Below, in pieces: positions 42,214-52,610 of a stretch of DNA of 64,000 nt. The stretch is from contig JAGTTD010000011.1 of NCBI GenBank assembly GCA_018398585.1, positions 9,733,001 to 9,797,000 on the forward strand, in the 5' to 3' direction. Position numbers and translations under genes: made by a program. How positions within the stretch are numbered: position 1 is the first letter of the stretch; each line of letters starts with the position of its first letter. The DNA comes from Simmondsia chinensis (lineage: Eukaryota > Streptophyta > Magnoliopsida > Caryophyllales > Simmondsiaceae). The notes beneath the pieces are model-generated. The model was not told the DNA's origin and searched no databases. It worked only from the letters and a program-made list of their open reading frames with translations.

Positions 42214-43645
42214 TGAGGCTTACTTGGTGTTTACGCTTAGCAAGTGCACTAAGTCAAATCAAGTAATACAGAGTGAGTAGAGTATACTTCCTACTAGGAT
42301 TGATTATTGAGTGAGTATAAAAATTAGTAGCCTTAGCATTATTTGAAAGATCGAAAATTGAAGTTTTTGATATGAAACAAAAAAAAAATGAAAAAAAAAA
42401 TGTTTACTAATTTTATGAAAGGTATACTTATTTTATTTGATTATTATAAATTTATAAGATCCAAGGCATCCGATTTCAGCAAGTTGCATCAATTTGTCTA
42501 TATATTCTAGATGTTCAAGTTGGTATTACATGTTGATGGTCGAAAACCCTAATTTACTAAATATTCTTTCTCGAGCAACATTTAGCATCCTCTTTTATAT
42601 ACTAACTCATCAATCTCTTGCATGATTTTATATAAGAAAAGAGTTTTGAGGATCTATGATTTTCACTTAAGACCACACAAATCGTGTTGATCTATTTCTA
42701 GCATTCGCTCAATTTGTGTTGTTTATTAGTCTAGCAATCATCATAAATCTCATCTCAGACTCATTATGAATCATTATAAGATTTCAATGGTGATCAATCA
42801 TTCAAAACTCATGAAGAATTATGATAAACACTGAAACAACGCAACAAACAAAACATTGAATACGTCAAATTAGAAAATAACATATATTACAACTGAGGCT
42901 ACATCGTAACCTTGGAAAGACAAATTTAGTTCATGGTATACATAATATAAAGCAAAATTAAGACAAAATCCATGAACTTTAAAGAAGAAAAGGATAGAAA
43001 GAACTTAAAAACGCAAAATTGCAAACCAAACTTTCCTTCCTTCCTTCTTCTTCCCTACGATTTTCCTATCCTTCTCTCCGCTTTGTATTGGGTTTTTTTT
43101 CTGTGTTACATCCTAAAACACTTCCAACCACCATAATTATATTAAATGAGGTTGGAAGTGAAAAAGATAAAAAAAAATTACATTAGCTTGATTCTCATTT
43201 GTTGTTGTTGCCACCCTTGCCGCCCATATTGCAGTTTTCACACAACTTGATGATTTTGATGATTTTTTTCAGTTTGTTTTTCTTGCGTTGCACCAACCAA
43301 AATCTTTCTTCACTTCAAGTGAAAGATGTTTATGTATTGTTTAATTCATCCTTGCATTTGATTTGTGCATTTCGCCATCCCTTGTTGCAATTTGAAATGA
43401 ATTGCACATGTTCTTGTTGTGTTCATGCTTTGGCCATGTAAAATGTTATGTTTTGCCCATTTTTTACTTTTGTTTGATGTATCTTGCATTCACTTGTTGA
43501 TGTTGATAATAAAACCTAGCAAGATTTATCACAAAAAGAGTGTTTTTTCAAGAAAATAGCAATAGAAGCGAAAAAGAGCAAAAGCGAGCAATAGCGATAT
43601 AAATTTGATGCATAACGGTAAGCAAATGAACTAAAATAATAGGAG
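42214..43645 (-). repeat. Athila-like 3' LTR, inner edge deleted
   Basis: Plus-strand outer end tgaggcttacttggtg. It then follows the 45051-46501 LTR closely (cagagtgagtagagtat, cctaatttactaaatattct, a tccttccttctt pyrimidine stretch). It ends near gaactaaaataatagg, about 35 bp short of the complete end. Confidence 0.85.
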
Positions 43646-44519
43646 AATGAATGGCATTAACACCCATGTTACGTAATTGTTTTTGAAACATTGAAATTTG
43701 AGCGGATAACCTGGTCAATGCGTCTACCTTGTGAACACCTGCAGATTTCCTTTTCATTATGCGATCGACTATTCTCACATTGTCGTTGCTAGCCATTACC
43801 TCTAACAACTCAAATAATTCGTTTGGTGTTTTGTTGTTTATGGCTGCTCTAGTAGCCCCGTCCATCATTGTTTGGGTACTAGGGGCCAAACCATTGTAAA
43901 ACGTTTGGACTTGCATCTAAATTTGTAAACCATGGTGCGGGCACCTTCTCAGAAGCTCTTTGTAACATTCCCATGTGTCATACAATGATTCCATATCGTA
44001 TTGCATAAAAGAGGTAATGTCATTCCTCATTTTGGCTTATTTGGCAGGTGAAAAATATTTAGCAAGAAATTTTTGTGGCAAATCATCCCATGTGGTGATA
44101 GTGCCTAATAACAATGACATTAACCATGCCTTGGCCTTGTCTCTCAGTGAGAATGGCAATAGTCTTAAACAAATGGCATCATCACTAACGTCATTGTGCT
44201 TAAATGTATCACATATTTCAAGAAAGTTAGTGATATGTAGATTTGAGTCCTCACTAGGTAGAGCACCAAACTGAACCGTCTATTAAATCATCTGTATTAT
44301 CGTGGGTTTTATTTCAAAATTGCTCACTTGCATGGGTGGACGTCGGATGCTGGAAGTGCATCCATCAATAATTAGGACAGCGTAATCTTTTAAAGCTCTA
44401 TCATTATCATTATTTTCATTCGCCACTGTTTTAGTTCTTTTGGCTTTCTTGATTTGTCGAAGTGTTCTTTCGATTTTAGGATCCAAAGGGATTATTTCGT
44501 TTCTATTTTGATTTTGCAT
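43646..44519 (-). pseudogene. gag: Athila-like gag pseudogene
   Basis: The start region at 44519 (MQNQNRNEIIPLDPKIERTL) is followed by the Athila/Tat-type Gag core, which can be read despite a frame change near 44280: FGALPSEDSNLHITNFLEIC, then LRLLPFSLRDKAKAWLMSLL, ITTWDDLPQKFLAKYFSPAK and MRNDITSFMQYDMESLYDTW (44280-43980). After a TAA/TAG pair near 43917 it continues MQVQTFYNGLAPSTQTMMDG and NNKTPNELFELLEVMASNDN (43916-43780). The Gag would form the particle. The zinc finger and everything behind it are deleted. Confidence 0.85.
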
Positions 44520-45050
44520 ACAAAGTACGAAACAGAAACTTTAAAAGTCAAAAGAAAAATAGCAATAACAAAAAAGAAACAAAACACTACAGTATAATAA
44601 AAAGTTTAACTGAACCAAATTTTAAAGGTGTCAAAAAGAAAGATAAAACTAATAAGAAAACTTAAAATGCAAAAACCTAACAAAAACCAAATTTTGACAA
44701 AAGCCAAAGAAAGATAACACTAATGTTTGAAAAAACTTAAAAAAAAACAAATTTAACTTTCAAAATTTTACCAAAGGGAACTATAGGTAAAAGAAAGATG
44801 AAAATAAAGATAAAACACAAAAAACAACTAAATAAAACAAACTTAACAAAAACACAATTTTAGGGATGGGGTGCTATACCAAATAAAAATAACTTTACAA
44901 ATAAAATAAATAAATGAAAGAAAACAAACTTATTTTTCAAACTTAAGAAAAATTTTTAGGTTTAACAAAACCACTTCAATTTTGAACCAAAACTGGTTGG
45001 TATTGATATCACTCAAATAGAAGCAATCCCCGGCAACGGTGCCAAAAACT
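44520..45050 (-). other. Athila-like leader and Asp-tRNA-type primer site
   Basis: A-rich untranslated leader on the minus strand without ORF. The primer-binding site is plus-strand ccccggcaacggtgcca (45028-45044), i.e. TGGCACCGTTGCCGGGG on the element strand, the type known from Athila and Tat elements. Six bases separate it from the LTR. The stretch tttagggatggggtgctata (44861-44880) recurs in element D at 19751 and 25820. Confidence 0.85.
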
Positions 45051-46501
45051 TGATGCTTGTTTGGTGTTTATTCTTAGCAAGTGCACTAAGTCATATTAAG
45101 TAATACAGAGTGAGTAGAGTATCATTCCCACAAGGATTAATTATTGAGTGAGTCCCAAAATTAGTAGCTTTAGCACTATTGAAAGACCGAAAATTGAAGT
45201 TTTTGATATGAAACAAAAGAAAATGAAAAAATTGTTTACTGCTTTTTTATGATTTTTATAATTTAACAAGATCCAAGGAATCTGATTTCACCTAGTTGTA
45301 TCAGTACGCCTTTCTATTCTCAATATTCAAGTTGTTATTACGTATTGATGATCGAAAACCCTAATTTACAAAATATTCTCTCTCGACCAACATTTGGCAT
45401 GCTCTTTTACATATTAACTCATCAACCTTTTGCATGAATTTAAATAAGAAAGGAGTTTTGAAGATCCATGATTTTCACATAAGACCACACAAATCGCATT
45501 AATCTATCTCTAGCAATTGCTTAATTTGTGGTGTTTATCAGTTTAGCATTCATCATAAATCTTTTCTCAGACTCATTATGAATCATTATAGGCTTTGAAT
45601 GGTGATCAAGCATTCAAAACTCATGAAGAACATTGATAAACACTCAAACAACGCAATAAACAACCTTTCAATACGTTGAATTAGAAAAGAGCGTATATTA
45701 CAACTCAGGCTACATCGTAGCCTTGGAAAGACAAAATTAGTTCATGGTATACATAATATAAAGAAAAACTAAGAAAAAATCCATGAAGATTAAAGAAGAA
45801 AAGGATAGAAAGAACTTAAAAATGCAAAATTACAAACTAAACTTTCCTTCCTTCCTTCCTTCCTTCTTCTTCCCTACGGTTTTCCTATCCTTCTCTCTAC
45901 TTTGTATTGGTTTTTTTTTTTTTTTTTTTCCGCTGTATCAGAATATAAAACACTTCCACAACCTCCATATTTATATTAAATGAGGTTGGAAGTTAAAAAT
46001 ATAAAAAAATTGCATAAGCTTTATTCTCATTTGTTGTTATTGCCACCCTTGCCGCCCATATTGTAGTTTTCACACAACTTGCTGATTTTGCTGATTTTTT
46101 TCAATTTATTTCTTGCTTTACACCACCCAGAATCAGTCTTCACATCAAGTGGAAGATGTTTGTGTCTTGTTTAATTCATCCTTGCATTTGATTTGTGCAT
46201 TTTGTCGCTCCTTGTTGCAATTTGAAATGAATTGTACATATTCTTGTAGTGTTCATGCTTTAGCCATGCAAATTGCTATATTTTGCCCTTTTTTTCTTTT
46301 TTTTGATTTATTTTGCATTCACTTGTTGATGTTGATGATAAAACCTAGCAAGATTTAGCACAAAATGAGTGTATTTGCAAGAAATTAGCAATAGAAGCGA
46401 AAAAGAGCAAAAACGAGCAATAGCGATAAAAATTTGATATATAATGGTTAGAAAATTAACTAAAATTATATGAATAATTACATACTATGTTGGACTTATC
46501 A
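45051..46501 (-). repeat. Athila-like 5' LTR, complete
   Basis: 1,451-bp LTR with plus-strand ends TGATGCTTGTTTGG and GGACTTATCA. It contains a (CCTT)n-type microsatellite at about 45846-45868 and a T run at 45910-45928. It is the best reference copy of this LTR family in the window. Confidence 0.88.
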
Positions 46502-46506
46502 TTCTT

Positions 46507-47318
46507 TGTGCAGTTCCTCTTCCAGTGCCCAATCTTTCCATAAAAGAAACACTTTTCTATTGCTGGTTTCTTATTAGGCTTAGTCGCTACATTAGCGCCC
46601 TTGCCTTTGCCTTTCCTTCTAGTCGGTCCCTTATTTTGCTTGCTCCCACTAGCCCTTGTTTCTTGGGTCAATTGGACACTTCCCTTGGCTTGCATCACAT
46701 CCTCTCCAACTTACAGCTCTTTCATCAGCTCAAGCAATGAATTATCTTTATTATTCATTGTGTAGTTGAGCCTGAGCTGAGTAAAAGAGCTGAATAGAGA
46801 GCCGAGGATGATGTCATGCTGAGATTGACTATCAATATTAGTACCAAGAATCTCCAGATAAGATAAACATTCCATCATTTTCATGACGTGCTCCTAAGCC
46901 TGTGACCCTTCTGACATCCTCAAATTCAAGAGCTTTCTCATCAGCTCTTGCCTAGCTACCCTATCTTGACAGCCGACCATTTTCTTTAAATATTTGATCA
47001 TATTAGCTACTGTTTCCATCTCAAGCATCTGATGCTTGAGAACATTTGTGACTGAAGCCAAAATATAGCATATGGTTAACTCATTAGCCTTATGCTAGCG
47101 TTCATGACACTCTTAATTATATTTGTAGAATTATTAGCGAGCACCCTAGGTTGAGCATCAGTGAGAACAAACTTATTACCCTTATGTATTAACACTATGC
47201 CCAAGTTCATTTTCCAAGTAAAATAATTTGGTCCAATTAAAGCATTGTCATTTAAAATTGAATGAACTGCACTAATCGCAGCCAATTTAAAACATTGTAA
47301 ATGCAAATATTTGTGCAA
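46507..47318 (-). pseudogene. gag: Copia B gag pseudogene
   Basis: Minus strand. The N-terminus carries AISAVHSILNDNALIGPNYF and TWKMNLGIVLIHKGNKFVLT (47280-47160), then stop-interrupted UBN2-type sequence. A basic linker (NKGPTRRKGKGKGANVATKP) and a zinc knuckle CFFYGKIGHWKRNC (46560-46510) complete it, with the first CX2C damaged (CFFY). Directly after KRNCTK the Athila-like element interrupts the frame, which resumes at 42208. Confidence 0.83.
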
Positions 47319-48388
47319 CTATTTAATACGAGTCATTTATAATGCAGTGATATCAATTCTTCTAATCTTGCAAACACAATAGGTAAGGTATCCACGAAAT
47401 TGTACAATCATGCATGCAATGATGACCTAGACACACCACTCTTTACACTCTGGCAGCGGGGTCGTATGAAATTAGTTTGGGTGAGGACTATTCTCGAATA
47501 ACATGTTTTATTGTAACTCTTACTAAACATGATTAATTCACCACTTTATCTTAGTCTCTAATGTAACACAACAGAGCTCCTCGGGGAGGCTAATGTATCA
47601 CGCTAATCAAGTGCAAACTATTACCTAAACTTCCATGAAAATACATGTAATACTCCACGGCAGAGTGGTTGCATCGCTTCTTTGCACTTTGGCTTATTCT
47701 AATATAAGTCTAACCCAATAATCTGCAAATCGTCACCCTCAGCGGGGAGATCTGTCGATCTATAATACTATTAGACCAGTAATAGAGACTATGAGGTTTC
47801 AACAATTGAACCTTACTCCCGATTGATTTTTATAAACTAGTGGTTTTAATTAACTTGCATTTACAACTTAGATCATCGCATAAACTCCTTTAAAATCTCG
47901 TTCTAAAATTAAACTAATTAAATAAAAATTAATTTTTAATTATTATATAAACTAGTACTGACGTCTCAAGTCCCAAAAATTTTTTTTTTTTCAAAAAATT
48001 AAAATTGCAAACGTCAGCACCATGTGAACGCTGACATGTAAAACTTAGGCTGTCAAAAAAAAAATGTTTTCTATTTATTATTATTTAATCAAAAAATAAA
48101 TGAATCTAATCTGTCGATCAATTTATTCGATTTCGTAAATCAAAATCAAATATGCATAATCTCATTACACAAATAATATTTATGCAATTTTAATGAATCT
48201 ATATTTACTAATCTGAATTAATTGTTATTTTATTACCGATTTAAACAATTTAAACCGGCACTTCGAGTACATCAAAATCGAATTGAACCATCTTTCCTTC
48301 TTAATAAAATCTCCATTTTATTAAATCACATGACTATTGATTTCGATCTTATTATACCTATTCGTGTAGATTATGAATGTCAAAGGTT
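47319..48388 (-). other. Copia B leader (non-coding)
   Basis: About 1.07 kb on the minus strand, homologous to the leaders of A, E and F. The hairpin region lies at about 47450-47760, for example plus-strand ccacggcagagtgg (47655-47668) and gctcctcggggaggc (47576-47590). A palindromic accgatttaaacaattt unit lies near 48236. No credible ORF. Confidence 0.72.
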
Positions 48389-48801
48389 GGCTCTGATACC
48401 AATTCATGGGATGAATTTCAAAAATTTTCCCTAATTTGACAAAGTTAACTCAGCAAAAGGGTTTAAAATTCTTAATTTTAAACCCAAGGTTGATTTAAAA
48501 TTCATAATTTTAAATCCGTAGATAAATTCTAATACAGGCCTTGACTCAAATACATCAACATAAACTTAAAGCAAGCGTACTAAGAATACTGTAAATAAAT
48601 AGAAAAGCAAAAAACTCAAGAGAGAAGAGAAAGAAAGATACCTGGAATTGTTCCAAGTAAAGAAAACCAGAATAATAATAAATAACTCTAAGAAAATCAA
48701 GAAATCCAAGAGAACACCGAGACCCAACAACCTTCTATGTAGTGACCTCAAAACACCCACAGAGTGGACTCTAAAAAATATTAAACCGAGGAAAGAAAAA
48801 G
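48389..48801 (-). repeat. Copia B primer site and truncated 5' LTR
   Basis: The primer-site complement ggctctgatacca (48389-48401) adjoins an LTR end reading catccca-TGA where the family has CCCAACA. The LTR (48404-48801) corresponds to the last about 400 bp of the family LTR (up to the gaggaaagaaa block that lies just 3' of the promoter). The upstream 1.8 kb is missing because copia E starts here. Confidence 0.78.
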
Positions 48802-48805
48802 ATCA

Positions 48806-50229
48806 AAGTAACGATTTAAATTGTTTAAATCGGTTAAAAGAGTTAATAGTTAACTAGGTTATTTAAAGTACCAATTTAAATTGTTTAAATCAATTAAAAT
48901 ATTTAATAGTAAACTAGGTTATTTATAGTAACGATTTAAATTGTTTAAATCGTTAACGAATTAATCGTTAATTTGAAACAACCCATAAATTTGCTATTAT
49001 GTTGTTCGTATAATGAGATCGTACGTTATCTGTCATGATTTACGCAATCGAACAAAATTAATCTAATAAAATTAGATTCAATTATTTTATACGAAATCGG
49101 ATAAAATTGATCTAATGAGATTAGATACAATTTTTTTTAAAATTAAATATTTTAATTAATGCTGACGTCATCAGCAATTAAATTTTTTTTTTTTTCATTT
49201 CTTTAAGACGTGTAGGTATCAATACTGATTTATGTAATAATTATAAATTAATTTTTTTTAGAATCAGATTCTAAATTAGATTATATGATAATCTAAGTAG
49301 TGAATCAATGTTATTTTAAATAAAAGTTATTGTTTATTTTTTTAAGAAAAGATTCTAAAATAGATTATGGGATAGTATAAGCACAAAATTGCTATTGATT
49401 TTAAATAAAATTAATTTTAATTTAATTTTGAAATTTGAATTTTAAAGGTAGATTATGTGATTATATAAATTACATGTTGGTATTGTTAATTAATTAATTT
49501 TATTGACTGGATTTTAAAATGAGTTTCTAATGTAAGATTATGAGATAATCTATACTGTAAAACGATAGTATTTCAATTAAATTAATTAATTAATTTTTGT
49601 TAATCTTAGAATGAGATTCTAAAAGGGATTATGAGATAATTCAGGTTGTAAATACAAGATTAATTAAAAACCACTTGTTATAAAAATTAAGTGGGAGCGA
49701 GGTTTCAATTGTTATAACTTCACGGTCCCCATTACTGGTCTAGTAGTATAGTAGATTGGTAGACCTCCCTGCGGAGGATGTCGGTTTGCAGATTACAAGA
49801 ATAGACTTCTTTTAGGATAAACCAAAGTGCAAAGAAGCGATGCGACCATGCTGCCGTGAAGTATTTCATGTATTTGAATGGAGGTTTAGGTAATGGTTTA
49901 CACTTTACTAGCATGATGCATTAGGCTCCCCGAGGAGCTCTGTTGTGTCATGTTAGAGACTAAGGTAAAGTGTTGAGTTAATCATGTTTAGTAAGAGTTA
50001 CAAGAAAACAGGTTAATTGAGAATAGTTCTCACCCGAACTACCTTCATGCGACCCCGCTGCCGGGGAGTAAGGAGTAGTGTGTTTGGATCATCATTGTAT
50101 GCATGATAGTACAATTTGGTGGATATCTGACTTATTGTGTATATCAAATTGAAAGAATATGTATCACTGCATTATAAATGACTCATATAATATAGTTACA
50201 CGATTGTTTGCATTTGCAGTGTTTTTGAT
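48806..50229 (+). other. Copia E leader with conserved hairpins
   Basis: Non-coding leader: three 60-bp palindromic units (48806-48965), a perfect 9-bp hairpin TTAGATTAT-ATG-ATAATCTAA (49276-49296), AGATTATGAGATAATCT near 49535, then stem-loops CCTCC-CTGC-GGAGG (49764-49777), CATG-CTGC-CGTG (49847-49858), GCTCC-CCGA-GGAGC (49925-49938) and CCCCG-CTGC-CGGGG (50053-50066). Confidence 0.75.
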
Positions 50230-50830
50230 ATGGATACGACTAGCGAACTTCACTTGATTTGGAATAAATAATGTACTCACGGGACCAAATTACTTTGCCT
50301 TAAAAAATTAAATTAGACTTACTCACTACGCATAAGGGACCTACCCGAAAGAAAGGAAAGGGCAAGGTTGTTATAGTAGCAACCAAGTCCATAAGGAAGT
50401 CAGTAAAAGAAAAGTGTTTCTTTTGCAAGAAAACTAGGCACTGGAGAAGAAACTACACTAAGTACATAGCTACTCTTCTTAAAAGGACTGCTAAGCTATC
50501 TGGTGGAGATATATTGATATCGCACTTAGTTAAGTCATGCGCAGTTGAGAGTCCACTAATTTCCTGGGGGGTGGACTCAGGTTCAACTGACCAAGTCTGT
50601 AATATGTTACAGGAGGTCAGGCTAGGCTCAAGGCTGCACGATGGGTGTTGTACCTGATGGTCAGGGATAGTACAATAATAGTGGTCTTAAGTGTAGGAGA
50701 TGTTAGCTTAGACTTTAGTGATAGAGTTTTGTTTTAAAGGATTGATTGTTTAAACCTTCGATATACAGGAATTTGATTTTTGTATTTCGGTTAATGGATA
50801 ATTGTTATTAAGTTGATTTTGATAATGAAA
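50230..50830 (+). pseudogene. gag: Copia E gag and protease remnant
   Basis: An ATG-led start (ATGGATACGACTAGC, 50230) aligns with the gag start of A, but most of Gag is missing. The sequence jumps near 50330 to the basic linker (TRKKGKGKVVIVATKS) and the zinc knuckle CFFCKKTRHWRRNY (50415-50460), whose last cysteine has become tyrosine. A protease remnant follows to about 50830 (ISHLVKSCAV, then eroded). No large ORF. Confidence 0.7.
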
Positions 50831-52610
50831 ATTTTAATATGAGAAATAAATTGTTTATTTGCACATGTACAAGAATAAATTATTTATTCATGTTATTTCC
50901 TTATCAAGACTATGGTAATTGTTTAAATGAATCTAACATAAGTTCACTTGTTCAATCTTTTAAAAAAAAACATCTTGAAAGGGATATTGCCTACACATGG
51001 CACCAACATTTAGGTCACACTAATTTGAATAGGATCCAAAGACCGGTGAAAGATGGACTGATAGAGGTTTTGGACTTGAGGTCATCACCAGTTTGCGAAT
51101 TCTGCATAGAATGAAAGGTGACCAATTTTGTCTTTAAGAGTAAAGGCAACAAGGTTGGTGGCTTGCTTGAGCTGGCTCACATAGATGTATGTGGACCAAT
51201 ACGTGTTCAGGCAAGAGGTGGGTATGAGTATTTAATCACGTTTAGTGATGATTACTCAAGGCATGTATATGTTTACGAAATTAGAAATTAGTCAGACTCT
51301 TTTGAAAAGTTCAAAGAGTACAAAACTGAAGTTTAAAAGCTATTAGGTAAACAAATTAAGTCACTTCGATCAGATCAAAGTGGTGAATAATTTTTGGGTG
51401 AGTTTCCTAATTGCAAATGAGATAAGATCTCAGCTTTCTGCTATGGGTACACCACTGCAGAATGGTGTTGCAGATAGAAGGAATAAGCACGGTCTTTTAT
51501 ACAGTTTTTAATTTAAAAGTTTTTTTTTTTTTTGAATACAGTGCAAAACACTTGAAGAAGGATTTTGCAAGTAAGCTACAAAAATAAAAATAAAATAGTA
51601 TTAAAGAGAAATGATACTAATTCTGAACAGCTAGACACAACTTAATATATAGTGGATGCATTAGATGCACCTACTAATAGGAACGAGAATGTTCCAGGTA
51701 CACGAAAGCTTAGGTGTGGTGGGAGGATTGTCAGGATACCTGACAGGTTCATAGCGGGAGCTTTAGTGGTAGACCATGGCATTGAATCTGATCCTTTTAG
51801 CCACAATGAAGCAATCAAGCCTTCTAGTTTTGTGCAATCGGTTGGTCAAACCATGCGTTACAAATGACATTAAGAGAAAGTACTGACTTTCTTAGGGTTA
51901 TATGTCAATGATATACTACTCATTGACAACGATGTAGGGGTGTCATTAGCTGTAAAGGTTTGGTTGCCAAGAAAGCTCAATATGAAGAACATGGGAGAAG
52001 CCAACTCTACCTTTAGGATTAAGCTTTTGCAAGGTCGTAAGAGTAGGATGTTGAATCTTTCTCTAGCCACTTATATTGACAAATGTTGCAAAGGTATGGC
52101 ATGGAGTCCCTTTCTCTCTTTTGGGTAGTGTCCTAGGACGTCTCAAGAGGAGGAGCAATTGAGGAATATTCCATATGCTTTAGCAGTGGGAGCCTCAGGT
52201 ATGCCATGTTGTGTATGAGACTTGATGTCTGCTTAACTATGGTATAGTAAGTACGTGTTGGTCTAACATGGGTCCAATAGAGTAGGTGACAGTGAAGTGT
52301 TTTCTCTAGTTCTTAAAAGAAACTAGAGATCCTATGATGGTCTTTCAAGGTGACAAGCTGGTTTCAGTTGGCTATGCTGATTTAAGACTTCCAGTCAAAT
52401 ATATATGATAGACGTTCTGTGACTACGCATGTGTTTACCCTTCAAGTGGGACCCATTATTGAAAGGAATGTCAAGCAGTATTGTATTGCTGATTTCACAA
52501 TAGAGTAATTGTGCTCACTAAGGGTTAGGCTCATTAGACTTTTGGTTCAAACTTAAAAAACGGGTGAGTATGGACTTTAGAATAAATTGAATTTAGGACA
52601 AGCGGGAGAT
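50831..52610 (+). pseudogene. pol: Copia E pol remnant (partial integrase, linker, RT end, RNase H)
   Basis: Pre-integrase AYTWHQHLGHTNLNRIQRPV and PVCEFCIE (50990-51110) and a partial integrase core ELAHIDVCGPIRVQARGGYE, TFSDDYSRHVYVYEI, FEKFKEYKTEV (51160-51330) are readable. Near 51510 it jumps to the post-integrase segment. The linker is ALDAPTNRNENVPGTRKLRC and RIPDRFIAGALVVDHGIESD (51655-51800). At about 51816-51822 NEAIK is joined directly to the end of RT (TMRYK ... GLYVNDILLIDND, 51850-51940), the same deletion as in copia A. The active-site motif is YVND. RNase H remnants run to 52600. The polypurine tract ggacaagcgggagat precedes the LTR. Confidence 0.78.

Larger units (their letters stand above)
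42214..46501 (-). mobile_element. Athila-like element without pol
   Basis: Minus-strand element nested in copia B's gag/protease junction. LTRs are 42214-43645 and 45051-46501. The target duplication tactt (42209-42213) differs at one base from ttctt (46502-46506). The right side is complete: 5' LTR, an intact Asp-tRNA-type primer site (45028-45044), leader and gag. The left side runs straight from gag into the 3' LTR, which has lost about 35 bp of its inner edge together with the polypurine tract, so all of pol and the rest were deleted after insertion. Confidence 0.87.
36585..48801 (-). mobile_element. Ty1/copia element B, split by three insertions
   Basis: Minus-strand copia of the same family as A, E and F. 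Reading leftward: LTR fragment 48404-48801, primer site near 48390-48402, leader 47330-48388, gag 46507-47318, protease 41870-42208, integrase 40934-41480, post-integrase 38266-38415, linker and RT start 36585-36851. It is cut by the Athila-like element (42214-46501), gypsy-4 (38421-40928) and a solo LTR (36852-38265), each with its own target duplication. Its 3' half is lost beyond gypsy-5. Confidence 0.85.

Noticed and set aside
42214..46501. A gag-only retrotransposon class (terminal repeats plus gag, no pol)
   Set aside because: The 3' LTR has lost its inner edge and the polypurine tract, so the deletion happened after insertion. This copy cannot be the transposing form.
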